DNA from: Clostridium sporogenes
GTDB lineage: Bacteria; Bacillota; Clostridia; Clostridiales; Clostridiaceae
Assembly: GCF_001020205.1 (NCBI RefSeq)
Contig: NZ_CP011663.1
Coordinates: 3,658,001 to 3,722,000, forward strand
Reading direction: 5' to 3'
Length of the DNA stretch: 64,000 nucleotides
The position numbers were made by a program, and so were the translations under genes. Positions 42,383 to 52,622 of the stretch are shown in pieces. The notes under the pieces are model-generated. The model did not search any database. It was not told the DNA's origin and was given only the letters and a program-made list of their open reading frames with translations. Numbering within the stretch: position 1 is the stretch's first letter; each line of letters opens with the position of its first letter.

Positions 42383-43027
42383 TTATATTTTTCTTTCAGA
42401 TAAAGGTTGTAATATTTTACTTATAACATCAAATAAAGATGCTTTCATTTCTTCTATAGGATAAGGTTCATCTAATATTATAGAACTATAACAAACTGTT
42501 CCTGTTAATTCTATAATCATAAATAGTCTTTTCTCAAATTCTTTTCCATCTATTTGTCGTTTAATTATTATATTCTTAAATATATTTCTTATATCAGTAA
42601 TTTCCTTTGTTTGGCTAGAATTTAATAAGGCCTTTCTAAATATACCCCAGGATAAATTCTTATGTATAAGCTTTAATAATCTTTTATTATTTTTAAGATA
42701 TTCTATTATATAATCTGTAAAACAAAGCACTGATTCTATAAACTCTCCCTTACTTTCATTCATAGTATACTTCAAAGCTTCCTTAATTATACTTAAACTT
42801 TTCTTTATTATTATTCTATCAATAATATCATATTTATTTTTAAAATATAAATAGAAGGTTCCCTTAGCTACCCCTGCTTTTTTTACTATATCGTCTATAG
42901 AAGTGTCATTTATACCCTTTGTTATAAAAAGTTCATAAGCAGATTCATATAATTTTTTTTCTTTTAATAATTTTTTTTCTAGAAACTTTCCACTAGAAGT
43001 AGATTTTATCTTAGATTTTAGAACCAT
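42383..43027 (-). CDS. TetR/AcrR family transcriptional regulator
   Basis: 214 residues from ATG 43027 (GGAGG 7 nt upstream). The N-terminal HTH is typical: GINDTSIDDIVKKAGVAKGTFYLYFKNKYDI. The C-terminal ligand-binding part is not assignable. It is divergent from the D-2-hydroxyacid dehydrogenase at 43560 across 530 bp, so it may control that gene. Confidence 0.9.
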   Translation of the reverse strand: MVLKSKIKSTSSGKFLEKKLLKEKKLYESAYELFITKGINDTSIDDIVKKAGVAKGTFYLYFKNKYDIIDRIIIKKSLSIIKEALKYTMNESKGEFIESVLCFTDYIIEYLKNNKRLLKLIHKNLSWGIFRKALLNSSQTKEITDIRNIFKNIIIKRQIDGKEFEKRLFMIIELTGTVCYSSIILDEPYPIEEMKASLFDVISKILQPLSERKI

Positions 43028-43042
43028 TCCAAGTCCTCCCAA

Positions 43043-43559
43043 CTCATTATTGACTCAAAGTCATTTTTTTCTCCTAATTTAATTATATAACTTTTTCTAA
43101 TAGTATCAATAGATATTTACATTTTTATTATGAAAGGAATTCAAAAAATTTAATGCTATTCTATAATAAATTACTCCACAAAAACAATTATATATTAATA
43201 AGTTTAAATAAATCAATGTGCATACAACTAAAATTAAATATGTTTTATTTAAAAAATAATATATTTATTTGTTTTATATAGATACATTTTTAACAAAAAT
43301 AATATATTTTTTATAATTAATCAAGGTAATATTATTTAATTTATATTCATATGTATAATTACTATAATGCTAAACTTCCAAAACTAAAGCAATCATTATT
43401 AAAATTTTTTCTAAAATTATGTGTATACAATATTAGTCTATAAGCATTATGTCATATTTAAAATTTTATAAATTAATATATAGGCTTTATATTTTTCAAT
43501 ATAATTTTTTTAAACTAGTATGTTAAAAATATATCTAAATATAAAGGGGGAAATCTTTT
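43043..43559. other. AT-rich divergent intergenic region
   Basis: 517 bp between the tetR gene and the plus-strand dehydrogenase, holding their upstream regions. Very AT-rich, no reading frame of use and no clear hairpin. Candidate operators cannot be picked out by eye. Confidence 0.5.
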
Positions 43560-44564
43560 ATGAAAATACTAATGTACAGCGTGCGTGAGCACGAAAAACC
43601 AGCTATAAAAAAGTGGTTAGAAGCAAATCCTGGGGTTCAAATTGATCTATCTGATGAGGCTCTTTCTGAAGATACTGTCTGTAAGGTAAAGGACTATGAT
43701 GGAATTGCAATTCAACAAACAAATAGTATAGGCGGAGAAACTGTTTATTCTACTCTTAAAAAATATGGAATTAGGCAAATAGCTTCAAGAACTGCTGGAG
43801 TAGATATGATTGATTTAAAAATGGCTTCAGAGAATAATATTATTGTAACTAATGTTCCTGCTTATTCTCCAAATGCTATTGCAGAACTTGCTGTAACTCA
43901 TACAATGAACTTGCTGAGAAACATTAAAACTGTAAATAAAAGAATAGCTTTTGGTGATTATCGTTGGTCAGCTGATCTTATAGCTAGAGAGGTAAGATCT
44001 ATAACAGTTGGTGTAGTAGGTACAGGTAAAATAGGTAGAACTTCTGCCAAGCTTTTTAAAGGGCTAGGAGCAAATGTTATAGGTTATGATGCTTATCCAG
44101 ACAAAAAATTAGAAGAAAATAATCTCCTTACTTATAAAGATTCATTAGAAGATCTTTTAAAAGAAGCTGATGTTGTGACCTTACACACACCTCTTCTAGA
44201 AAGTACTAAACATATGATAAATAAGAATAACTTAAAATATATGAAGCCAAATGCTTTCATAGTAAATACTGGTCGTGGTGGAATTATCAACACTGAAGAT
44301 CTTATTGAAGCCTTAGAAGAAAATAAAATAGCTGGAGCTGCACTTGATACATTTGAAAATGAAGGATTATTCTTGAATAAAGTCATTGATCCAACTAAAA
44401 TTCCTGATCCTCAACTTGATAAATTACTAAAAATGGATCAAGTCTTAATTACTCATCATGTTGGATTCTTTACTACTACTGCAGTTCAAAATATGGTTGA
44501 TACTAGCTTAGATAGTGTTATGGAAGTTTTAAAAACTAATGATAGTGTAAATAAAGCAAACTAG
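43560..44564 (+). CDS. D-2-hydroxyacid dehydrogenase (D-lactate dehydrogenase type)
   Basis: 334 residues, reducing a 2-oxoacid with NADH. The NAD-binding motif GVVGTGKIGRTSAKLF starts near residue 149. The catalytic residues are expected as Arg in NTGRGG, Glu in DTFENEG and His in THHVGFF. The SD is GGGGG. It is close in type to FldH on the other strand and could supply D-lactate or another D-2-hydroxyacid. It is plus-strand with its own terminator. Substrate unproven. Confidence 0.88.
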   Translation: MKILMYSVREHEKPAIKKWLEANPGVQIDLSDEALSEDTVCKVKDYDGIAIQQTNSIGGETVYSTLKKYGIRQIASRTAGVDMIDLKMASENNIIVTNVPAYSPNAIAELAVTHTMNLLRNIKTVNKRIAFGDYRWSADLIAREVRSITVGVVGTGKIGRTSAKLFKGLGANVIGYDAYPDKKLEENNLLTYKDSLEDLLKEADVVTLHTPLLESTKHMINKNNLKYMKPNAFIVNTGRGGIINTEDLIEALEENKIAGAALDTFENEGLFLNKVIDPTKIPDPQLDKLLKMDQVLITHHVGFFTTTAVQNMVDTSLDSVMEVLKTNDSVNKAN

Positions 44565-44585
44565 AAATTATATTTTCCAAAGAAA

Positions 44586-44637
44586 TGAAAGCGTTTTCAA
44601 TATTTACTAGTTTCATAGTAAACAGAAAACGCTTTTT
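44586..44637 (+). terminator. terminator containing a cre-like sequence
   Basis: Stem AAAGCGTTTTC / GAAAACGCTTT (44588-44598, 44625-44635) with an inner TTTACT/AGTAAA stem and a short T-run. The 5' arm holds TGAAAGCGTTTTCA (44586-44599), matching the CcpA cre consensus. Confidence 0.75.
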
Positions 44638-44743
44638 ATTACCATTTTCGATTTTATGAATTTCTAAAATTAGAAATTGAAATTCAAATATATTTAATAT
44701 ACAATATTTTTAACAATTCTTTTTTATACTAAAACATTTAAAA

Positions 44744-45739
44744 TTATTTACATACTCTTTGATTTTTACAAGTTCCTTTTAATTCAAACTCTTGTAAATT
44801 CATAAGAGTAATTTCAACCATATTTGATACAGCTTCATCTGTATAGAATCCTAAATGAGGTGTAATAACTACATTTGGAAAACTCTTAAGTCTTGCTAAT
44901 GTATCATCTTTCATGATTTCATTCATTTTATTGTTATGGAAAACTCCTTGTTCATATTCATAAGAATCTAAGGCTGCTCCAGCTATTTTACCAGATTTCA
45001 GTCCTTCTATTAAAGCTTCACTATCAATTAATGCTCCTCGTGCTGCATTTATTATGAATACACCGTCTTTCATTTTAGCAATACTCTCTTTCCCTATCAT
45101 ATGGTAATTATCATCTGTTAAAGGTGCATGTAGTGTTATTATGTCTGCTTCTTTATATACTTCATCTAAAGATTTATATTCAATATATTCTTTAGCCTTT
45201 TCATTTTCAAAAATATCGTAACCTATCATCTTTTTCATACCAAAGCCTGAAAAGCCTTCAATTACTTTTAAACCTATTCTTCCAGTTCCTATAACTCCTA
45301 AAGTTAAGTTTCTTAATTCTACTCCTATTAATCCACCTAATGCAAAATTGTTAAGCTCTACTCTTTTTAATGCAAAAGGAATTTTCCTTGTTAGGGATAA
45401 TGCGAGTCCTACAGTAAACTCTGAAACTGAATTAGGAGAATAAGCTGGAACATTAGCTACATTTATACCAAATTCTTTTGCAGCATCAAAATCTATATTA
45501 TTTACTCCAGCAGTTCTGGTTGCTAAATATTTTATACCACAATCTTTAATTTTCTCTAATGCTTCTCTGTTACAAGTATCATTTCCCAAAATTGAAATGC
45601 CATCATATCCTTTAGCTAAATGAGCCACACTTGGACCAAAAGAATCTGGTATTAAATCAACAGTATGTCCATATTTTTCAGAAAAATTTTTAAATGAATC
45701 AATTTCATCAGGTCTTACACAATAAGCTAAAATTTTCAT
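44744..45739 (-). CDS. fldH: aromatic 2-hydroxyacid dehydrogenase (phenyllactate dehydrogenase)
   Basis: FldH reduces phenylpyruvate, indolepyruvate and hydroxyphenylpyruvate to the (R)-aryl-lactates that enter the fld dehydratase. 331 residues; NAD motif GVIGTGRIGLKVIEGF, Arg in NAARGALIDSE, Glu in DSYEYEQG, His in TPHLGFY. I recognise the sequence as that of C. sporogenes FldH (MKILAYCVRPDEIDSF). It has its own promoter and is separated from the other fld genes by nearly 1 kb and a transporter. Confidence 0.93.
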   Translation of the reverse strand: MKILAYCVRPDEIDSFKNFSEKYGHTVDLIPDSFGPSVAHLAKGYDGISILGNDTCNREALEKIKDCGIKYLATRTAGVNNIDFDAAKEFGINVANVPAYSPNSVSEFTVGLALSLTRKIPFALKRVELNNFALGGLIGVELRNLTLGVIGTGRIGLKVIEGFSGFGMKKMIGYDIFENEKAKEYIEYKSLDEVYKEADIITLHAPLTDDNYHMIGKESIAKMKDGVFIINAARGALIDSEALIEGLKSGKIAGAALDSYEYEQGVFHNNKMNEIMKDDTLARLKSFPNVVITPHLGFYTDEAVSNMVEITLMNLQEFELKGTCKNQRVCK

Positions 45740-45792
45740 AATTTATACCCCCCATTTGTAAGTTTTCTTTTTCATAATTTTCTATCAAATTC

Positions 45793-45821
45793 AGCCTATC
45801 ATATTGTTTAATATTTGTCAA
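45793..45821 (-). promoter_or_regulatory. promoter of fldH
   Basis: Perfect TTGACA (45821-45816), 17-nt spacer, weak TAGGCT (45798-45793). Position suits a 45-nt leader. Confidence 0.55.
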
Positions 45822-46767
45822 TAAAAATGGTATATTACATTATTTTGTTATAAATTTAAAATTTAAAAATTATTTTGTCTTAAATCTCTATTGCCAGAAT
45901 AACAGTAATTAATATTATGTATTCTCAATAGCGCTTCCTAATTTAAGCATAAACTTAAGCAATAATAGCGATTTTTTTATTTAATATAATATTTAGACAT
46001 TTCAAGATATTGCAAGATATTTCAAGCTTTGACCATTTTCATTGCTATATTTCTACTTTTCTAATGATTTAAGAAGTTTGTACATAATTAATAATATTGT
46101 TAAACTATTATTAATTTAATATTTAAATATTAAATTAATATTATTTTGCTTTTAGTGGTAAACGTTTAATTTATCCAATATTTTTAAAATATTCTTTGTT
46201 ATACTAATTTTTTTTAGAATAACAAATTAACATTTAATACTTTATAGGTATTATAAGTTTATAGAAGTAGCTTCAACTTTTTTTACAAAACCTACCCTAA
46301 GATAAAAATAGATAGAAGGTTTAAATTCTAACCATCCTAAGCCTTTTTATCAATCATCTAGATACGAAGAATACTATTTTAATACTTCTATAATCTTCTG
46401 TAGTCATTGAATCTCTGCTTATAAATGAGAAATATTATGATTAAATATAAAATCCCGTCTAAGTAAAAATTCTAGAGAGTAACGCTCTCTTAATTTCTCA
46501 AAAAATGCTTTATCCATATATATTTACTTTTTCCCATTGTCATAATTAATATTTTAATTATAAATATTAATTATGTTTATATTAGCGCGATATTGGCGGA
46601 AAACATTTACATTTACCAATATGGAAAAAATTATAGCTAACCTTATGGACTTAATATTTATAAAAAATTCAATAGGTACTATTAAATAATATATTACTTA
46701 AATCTCTTAAATAAATTTTATAATACATATTTATTAACTAATAACTCTATTCATATTAGACAAATTT
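45822..46767. other. 946-bp non-coding, AT-rich, apparently decayed region
   Basis: No intact gene on either strand. On the minus strand, short fragments read as protein-like (MDKAFFEKLRERYSLEF from 46517, and WLEFKPSIYFYLRVGFVKK near 46340-46270) but are broken by stops, so a dead gene is possible. It also has a 32-bp palindrome (46110-46141) and a dyad ATATTGG...CCAATAT (46594-46622). Confidence 0.5.
46110..46141. repeat. 32-bp perfect AT-only palindrome
   Basis: Each arm is 16 bp, centred between 46125 and 46126 on ATTT|AAAT. Contains only A and T. Confidence 0.7.
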
Positions 46768-46795
46768 AAAAGCAGACTTTAAAATGTCTGCTTTT
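46768..46795 (-). terminator. terminator of the YkvI-like transporter
   Basis: AAAAGCAGAC / GTCTGCTTTT stem (46768-46777, 46786-46795), directly after the transporter stop. Confidence 0.8.
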
Positions 46796-47970
46796 TATAT
46801 TTTATATTCACCTTTACATTGATTTTCATATTCATTTTTATATAAACTCCTTGTTTTTTTAAATCCAACTAATATTATTGGTATAACTACTATAAATATA
46901 CAAGCATATCCTAGATATTTATAGCCTTTACTTACAATAGCATCTAATCCTAATGCAGACACTACTACACACAATATCATTAAAATTAATGTTACAACAA
47001 AATCTCTTTTTACTCCTGCCTTCATAGGAAGTTTTTCTCCATATCTTGCAACCACAGAAAATGAAAAAGAAACGTTAGTACTCATAACTGCAAGCAATAC
47101 CATTACTACATATGAAAACAATAATACAGATGATCCAACCTTATCTGCTACAAAATAATTTGGTAAAGTTTTCTTTACTGAATCTGGATATGCAAATAAT
47201 AAAAATACTATTCCTAAAATAAGCAATGTATTTAATATAGTACCTAAAATTGCTGCTTTTTTAGACTCCTTTTTACCTTCTATACCTTGACAGACAGATA
47301 CCGCATTTGCAATATTTCCAGCTGATTGAAAGCCAGTATATACAATAGCCATAATTATAGCCTTCATCGGTGAAACCTCACTAAAGGATTTAGCTCTCCA
47401 GTTACCTGCAAAATCTCCCTGTGGAGAAAGTAATCCAAGCACTACCATAGCTATTAAACAAGCTATAATAAATATTGTCATAATAGTTGATGCAGAACGG
47501 ACTAAGTTAGCACCATACATTGATAAAAGTATTGTAGCCACTACTAGTATTATACTTCCTACAATTACAGGAAGACCTGTATACTCATTTAGAACTGCTG
47601 CTCCTGTGGCTATACATCCTCCTACAACCATAAGAACAGTTGCCAAAAATGTAATTTCAAAAAATGCAGAAAAAACTTTTTCATATGGATGAAATAAATT
47701 ATCAGTTAATTCCCTAAAATTTTTTGCCTTTGTAAGACGAGCATATTCTACAGAGTAATAAATACAAAGCCCCATTAATAACATTGCAATAGCTGGGGTT
47801 ATAAAGGCCCATTTCCCAAATTCACTGTAAAAAACAGCTGTTTGCTTGCCTGAAGCTACTCCTGGTCCACAATGAGCGCCAAACCATACACTGGCAATTC
47901 CCAAATATATAGGAATCCCTGATTTTTTCTGTTTTACTTCATCTGGCATATTTTTTTTGCTTATTGACAT
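46795..47970 (-). CDS. YkvI-like membrane transporter (LeuT-fold APC group)
   Basis: 391 residues from ATG 47970 (AAAGGAGAAG upstream). About ten TM helices; the first has an unwound-helix motif IASVWFGAHCGPGVASGKQT, as in LeuT-fold carriers. Lying between fldH and the etf/acd/fld genes, it is a good candidate for uptake of aromatic amino acids or exchange of aryl-propionate/lactate, but this is only positional. It follows a strong terminator after etfA, so it is a separate unit. Confidence 0.8.
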   Translation of the reverse strand: MSISKKNMPDEVKQKKSGIPIYLGIASVWFGAHCGPGVASGKQTAVFYSEFGKWAFITPAIAMLLMGLCIYYSVEYARLTKAKNFRELTDNLFHPYEKVFSAFFEITFLATVLMVVGGCIATGAAVLNEYTGLPVIVGSIILVVATILLSMYGANLVRSASTIMTIFIIACLIAMVVLGLLSPQGDFAGNWRAKSFSEVSPMKAIIMAIVYTGFQSAGNIANAVSVCQGIEGKKESKKAAILGTILNTLLILGIVFLLFAYPDSVKKTLPNYFVADKVGSSVLLFSYVVMVLLAVMSTNVSFSFSVVARYGEKLPMKAGVKRDFVVTLILMILCVVVSALGLDAIVSKGYKYLGYACIFIVVIPIILVGFKKTRSLYKNEYENQCKGEYKI

Positions 47971-48125
47971 CTTATCTTCTCCTTTCAAATTAATATTTTT
48001 TTATTGGTTCATAATAAAACACTTTTGTTTATATTTTATTAATTCTTCGTACTAAAATTAATAATCTTAAAATTATTCTAAGCCAAATCCAGATTGTTAT
48101 TTTTTTAACTTTTATAAAAAATATA

Positions 48126-48164
48126 TAAGAAACAAAAGGAGGACGCCCTCCTTTTTGTTTCTTA
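48126..48164 (-). terminator. terminator of the fld/acdA/etf operon
   Basis: A 17-bp near-perfect stem containing AAAAGGAGG / CCTCCTTTT with an ACGC loop, 13 bp past etfA. Confidence 0.85.
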
Positions 48165-48176
48165 CAATAAAATTAA

Positions 48177-49373
48177 TTAACCTTCTTGTTTAATTTTCTT
48201 CACTTCTTCTATTAATATTGGAACTATTTCATATAAATCTCCAACGATTCCGTAATCAGCTATTTCAAATATAGGTGCATTTTCATCTTTATTTATAGCA
48301 ATTATTATATCAGAATTTGACATACCAGCAACGTGTTGGATAGCTCCTGATATACCACATGCAATATAAATAACAGGCTTTACAGTAGTTCCAGTTTGTC
48401 CTACCTGATGTGAATGTTCTATCCATCCTATATCAACTGCAGCACGGCTACTACCAACTACTCCACCTAATAAATCAGCTAACTGTTTTAATAAGTTGAA
48501 TCCATCTGGATTTCCAAGTCCCTTACCACCAGATACAATAAAGTCTGCATCAACTAAAGAAACTTGTTTTTTAGAAGACTTAATTATTTCTAAGACTTTA
48601 GTTCTAATTTCATCTTCACTTAATGTTACTTTTATATTTATTATTTCACCTTTATTATCTTCATTATGTTTCGCTTTCTCCATAACACCAGGTCTTACTG
48701 TAGACATTTGTGGTCTATGGTTTTTGCATACTATAGTTGCCATTAAGTTTCCACCAAAGGCAGGTCTAGTTTGTTTTACGTTTTTAGCTTCAGGATCTAT
48801 CTCTAATTTTGTACAATCAGCTGTAAGTCCAGTATCAACTCTTGCTGCAATTCTAGGAGCTAAATCTCTTCCAATATGAGTTGCACCAAATAAAACTGAT
48901 TCTGGCTTATATTCATCTATAGCGTTTGAAATTACAGTAGTATAAGCATCTGTTGTATAATTTTCTAATTTTTTATCATCCGCTACATATACTTTATCTG
49001 CTCCATATTTTATTAGTTCCTCTGCTAATCCTTTAACGTTATCTCCTAATAAAATTGCAGATAAATCTGTTCCTATTTCATTAGCTAATTTTTTACCTTC
49101 ACCTAATAACTCTATTACTACAGGAGTAAGTTCTCCTTGTCTTTGTTCAGCGTATACCCATACACCTTTATATTGACTAATATCCTTTTTTACAACTTTC
49201 TTCTCTTCTTTTTCTATTGCATCAAATGGGCAAGCTTCTACGCAGGCTCCACATATTGTACATTTTTCATTTACTTCTGCTAATCCATTAATTACATGAA
49301 TAGCATCAAATGGGCATTGCTTTTCACATATACCACATGCTTTACATTTTTCTTTAATAATTTTGATAGCCAT
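48177..49373 (-). CDS. etfA: electron-transfer flavoprotein alpha subunit with N-terminal ferredoxin domain
   Basis: 398 residues, longer than plain EtfA because of an N-terminal two-[4Fe-4S] ferredoxin domain: CKACGICEKQCP and CTICGACVEACP within residues 9-52. The EtfA fold follows, with C-terminal FAD-binding GGKGLGNPDGF, GSSRAAVD and GQTGTTVKP. Such EtfAs occur in electron-bifurcating or confurcating complexes with acyl-CoA dehydrogenases. It pairs with EtfB and AcdA for cinnamoyl-CoA-type reduction. Confidence 0.94.
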   Translation of the reverse strand: MAIKIIKEKCKACGICEKQCPFDAIHVINGLAEVNEKCTICGACVEACPFDAIEKEEKKVVKKDISQYKGVWVYAEQRQGELTPVVIELLGEGKKLANEIGTDLSAILLGDNVKGLAEELIKYGADKVYVADDKKLENYTTDAYTTVISNAIDEYKPESVLFGATHIGRDLAPRIAARVDTGLTADCTKLEIDPEAKNVKQTRPAFGGNLMATIVCKNHRPQMSTVRPGVMEKAKHNEDNKGEIINIKVTLSEDEIRTKVLEIIKSSKKQVSLVDADFIVSGGKGLGNPDGFNLLKQLADLLGGVVGSSRAAVDIGWIEHSHQVGQTGTTVKPVIYIACGISGAIQHVAGMSNSDIIIAINKDENAPIFEIADYGIVGDLYEIVPILIEEVKKIKQEG

Positions 49374-49390
49374 AATAAACCTCCCAAAAC

Positions 49391-50185
49391 TTAAATATAG
49401 TGTTTAGATTGAAGTGCTGATACTAATTTTTCTACCTTTTCTTTAGCTGTTCCTTCTAATATAACACCTTGTGATTTTTTATCTGGCGCGAAGGATCTAA
49501 ATACTGAAGTTGGAGAAGCATTTAAACCTACTTCATCTGGAGTAACATCTAAATCTTTAATTGTAAATATCTTAATATCTTTCTTATATGCATCTACTAT
49601 CCCTCCAACTGTCATGTAGCGAGGTTTGTTTAATTCACTAATAGCAGTAATTAATGCTGGCATAGATTTAACTTGTAATCTCTCGTAACCATCTTCTAAT
49701 TGTCTATCTACAATAATTGTTTTATCTTCCTTATTGTACTCAAAACCCATAGCATAAGTTACTTGTGGTATATCAAGTCTCTCTGCTATTTGTGGTCCAA
49801 CTTGAGCTGTATCTCCATCTATAGCTTGTCTACCAGCAAATATTAAATCATAATCACCAACTTTTCTTAAAGCTGAAGCTAAAGCATTAGATGTTGCCCA
49901 AGTATCTGCTCCAGCAAAAGCTCTATCTGTTACCAATATAGCTTCATCAGCTCCCATTGCTAAACATTCTCTTAACATATATGAAGAGGATGGTATACCC
50001 ATAGTAATCACAGTAACCTTTACATCTTCGTATTTATCTTTTAATTTTAAAGCTTCTTCTAGTGCATTAGCATCATCCGGATTTAATATAGCAGGTACAC
50101 CTTCACGAATAAGAGTTCCTTTTACAGGATCGATCTTTACTTCATTAGTATCTGGTACTTGTTTTACACATACAACTATCTTCAA
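49391..50185 (-). CDS. etfB: electron-transfer flavoprotein beta subunit
   Basis: 264 residues. I choose the TTG at 50185 (MKIVVCVKQVPDTNEVKID, the usual start) with AAGGAG 8 nt before; the GTG at 50194 sits in the SD. The family motif VITMGIPSSSYMLRECLAMGAD and FAGRQAIDGDTAQVGPQIAE for nucleotide binding are present. It lies 12 bp after acdA and 17 bp before etfA. Confidence 0.94.
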   Translation of the reverse strand: MKIVVCVKQVPDTNEVKIDPVKGTLIREGVPAILNPDDANALEEALKLKDKYEDVKVTVITMGIPSSSYMLRECLAMGADEAILVTDRAFAGADTWATSNALASALRKVGDYDLIFAGRQAIDGDTAQVGPQIAERLDIPQVTYAMGFEYNKEDKTIIVDRQLEDGYERLQVKSMPALITAISELNKPRYMTVGGIVDAYKKDIKIFTIKDLDVTPDEVGLNASPTSVFRSFAPDKKSQGVILEGTAKEKVEKLVSALQSKHYI

Positions 50186-50197
50186 TTTCTCCACTCC

Positions 50198-51331
50198 TTA
50201 CTTTAAAAGATTTGATGCGATTACCATTTGTTGAACTTCAGAAGTTCCTTCATATATAGCAATTACTCTAACATCTCTATATAATCTTTCTATTTTATAA
50301 TCTTTTATGTATCCATAACCACCATGGATTTGTAGTGCGTCATTTACGATTTGTATAGCAGATTCAGCAGCAAAATATTTTGCCATAGAAGCTTCTTTAT
50401 CTGCCTTTTCTCCACAATCCATTTTATAAGCAGCATTATACACTAATAATTTTGCCGCATTTAATTTTGTTTCCATGTTAGCCAATTTAAATTGAATAGC
50501 TTGAAATTTTGCTATAGGTCTATTAAATTGTTTTCTTTGTTTTGCATATTTAACAGCTTCATCTACAGCAGCTTGTGCTATTCCTAAAGCTTGAGAAGCA
50601 ACTCCTATACGACCAACACTTAAAGTCTTCATTGCTGTTATAAAGCCTTTATTTACTTCTCCAAGTATATCAGATTTATGAACCTTTACATTCTCTAAAA
50701 TAATATCACTAGTAGGGCAACCAATCATACCCATCTTGTCTTCAGGTTTACCAAAAGATACACCTTCCTGTTTACTATCTACTATAAATGTAGTAATTCC
50801 CTTTGTTCCTTTGCTCATATCTGTTTTTGCGAACACTATGATATTATCAGATATTGGAGCTCCTGTAATAAAAGTTTTTCTTCCATTTAATATATAATAG
50901 TCCCCTTCTTCTCTAGCAGTTGTTGCAAGTGCTCCTGCGTCTGAACCTGCACCTGGTTCTGTTAAAGCAAAAGCTAATGTTTTTTCTCCTCTAATCATTG
51001 GTTTTAGATATTTTTCCTTTTGTTCATCTGTACCAACTAGTAGGAACGGTGTGCCAAGCAATGAATTTGGTGATGATAAATATATACCAGCTACACCAGA
51101 TGCTCTTGATATCTCTTCCATTATAGTTACATAGGCTCTATTATCTGCTCCAGCTCCACCATATTCTTTAGGCATTTTTATTCCAAAAAAACCATTTTGG
51201 GCCATTTTTTTCACAATTTCTTTAGGGAACTCGGCAGTTTTATCTACTTCATCTGCAATAGGCTCTATTTCCTGCTCTGCAAAATCTCTTGCTAATTTTC
51301 TAATAAGTTCATGTTGTTCTGTGAAAAACAT
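50198..51331 (-). CDS. acdA: acyl-CoA dehydrogenase (aryl-acryloyl-CoA reductase)
   Basis: 377 residues. Family signatures: FALTEPGAGSDAGALATTA (FAD/substrate), GRKTFITGA, and the C-terminal AIYEGTSEVQQ with the catalytic Glu. In the Stickland pathway AcdA reduces cinnamoyl-CoA-type enoyl-CoA to aryl-propionyl-CoA with EtfAB. It lies between fldC and etfB, 166 bp after fldC. Confidence 0.93.
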   Translation of the reverse strand: MFFTEQHELIRKLARDFAEQEIEPIADEVDKTAEFPKEIVKKMAQNGFFGIKMPKEYGGAGADNRAYVTIMEEISRASGVAGIYLSSPNSLLGTPFLLVGTDEQKEKYLKPMIRGEKTLAFALTEPGAGSDAGALATTAREEGDYYILNGRKTFITGAPISDNIIVFAKTDMSKGTKGITTFIVDSKQEGVSFGKPEDKMGMIGCPTSDIILENVKVHKSDILGEVNKGFITAMKTLSVGRIGVASQALGIAQAAVDEAVKYAKQRKQFNRPIAKFQAIQFKLANMETKLNAAKLLVYNAAYKMDCGEKADKEASMAKYFAAESAIQIVNDALQIHGGYGYIKDYKIERLYRDVRVIAIYEGTSEVQQMVIASNLLK

Positions 51332-51496
51332 TATATCCCTCCTAATATATTAATGAATTTGTTAATTTATATGAACATTGATTTCCTTTCATCCATCTAA
51401 ACATAACTTTTTTAAATATAAATATTATTTTATAGAAAGAGAAGAGAAATCAATGTTTCAATTAATAAAGTTTACAGTAAATATTGAAAACTTTTA

Positions 51497-52621
51497 TTAA
51501 AGTGTTTCTGAAAAAGCCTGAATTGCAGTTCTAGCTTGTTCATAATTTTTCATTTGCATATCAGTTTCTATTAGTACATGTGGAATGCCTGCTTCTTCAA
51601 AATCCTTTTTCATTTGTGGATAATCATATTCCTCTGGGTCACAGAATTTTGTCATGAAAAATATAATTCCATCTGCTTTTCTCTCTTTAGCCATTTCTAC
51701 TATATATTGACCCCTTTTCTTTTCAGGATCATATAAAGTACTACATTCTCTATTAGCAAATTGCTCAGCTAACCTATCCATTGGTGTGTTCGCTTCTGGA
51801 GTCAATGTTCTATATTGTCTAGATTCATGTGCTATATCATCACCAACTATAGCTATATTATTTTCTTCTAATATTTTAAGTAAATCTTCTGAATCTGCAA
51901 TTATACCTGTAGTTATAACTCTCTTTCCTTCAAATGGTTTTGGTTCTATAGCTTTAATTTCATCCATTAATTGTCTAACTTTTTCAGTATGTTCTTTTTT
52001 ATCCATATAATAAGCAGATTTCATAACATAATTACGTTTAGTTGGTGTTATTATACCTGGATATTTTGATGCTAACATTGAAAAGTCATTCATTACTTTT
52101 CTGTGTTCATCATATATTTCTATAGCTTTTTCTAAAGATTCATCTGTTATTTTATTACCAGAAATCTTTTCTAATTGCTCAATATTCATTTTATATTGAC
52201 TTTTTAAAAACTCTTTTCCAGCTTCCATTTTTCTATTTTGTGGAACTGTTACTGGGATAAACTCAATATTTTCAACGGTTAGTTTAAAATTTTGTCCCAT
52301 GCATTTTAATGAATCACAATAATTTGTAATCATCATACCAGATAACATATCATATTCTCCATTTAATGCATTTTCCAATGTTGTTTGTAATATTGAACAA
52401 ATAAATGCTGGGAAATATGTTTTAGCTTTTGAAAGTTCTGTATTGCTTCCCCATACCCCTACTGGAAACATTCCAGCAGCTAATACAAGTTCCTCAGGAG
52501 TATATAATGGCATACATCCTATAGCCTTTTGTCCAGTTTGTTCCATATGCTTCATTATATATTTTTTAGGATTTTCTACAATATCCTTAAAGTCATTAAA
52601 AAATTTATCTGAATTTGACAT
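51497..52621 (-). CDS. fldC: phenyllactyl-CoA dehydratase subunit C
   Basis: 374 residues from ATG 52621 (GGAGG 9 nt upstream). HgdB-type subunit of the phenyllactyl-CoA dehydratase; iron-sulfur cysteines occur in IGCMPLYTPEEL, FICSILQ, NYCDSLKCMGQ and RECSTLYDPE. Together with FldB it removes water radically from aryl-lactyl-CoA. It starts one base after the fldB stop. Confidence 0.93.
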   Translation of the reverse strand: MSNSDKFFNDFKDIVENPKKYIMKHMEQTGQKAIGCMPLYTPEELVLAAGMFPVGVWGSNTELSKAKTYFPAFICSILQTTLENALNGEYDMLSGMMITNYCDSLKCMGQNFKLTVENIEFIPVTVPQNRKMEAGKEFLKSQYKMNIEQLEKISGNKITDESLEKAIEIYDEHRKVMNDFSMLASKYPGIITPTKRNYVMKSAYYMDKKEHTEKVRQLMDEIKAIEPKPFEGKRVITTGIIADSEDLLKILEENNIAIVGDDIAHESRQYRTLTPEANTPMDRLAEQFANRECSTLYDPEKKRGQYIVEMAKERKADGIIFFMTKFCDPEEYDYPQMKKDFEEAGIPHVLIETDMQMKNYEQARTAIQAFSETL

Positions 52622-52622
52622 C

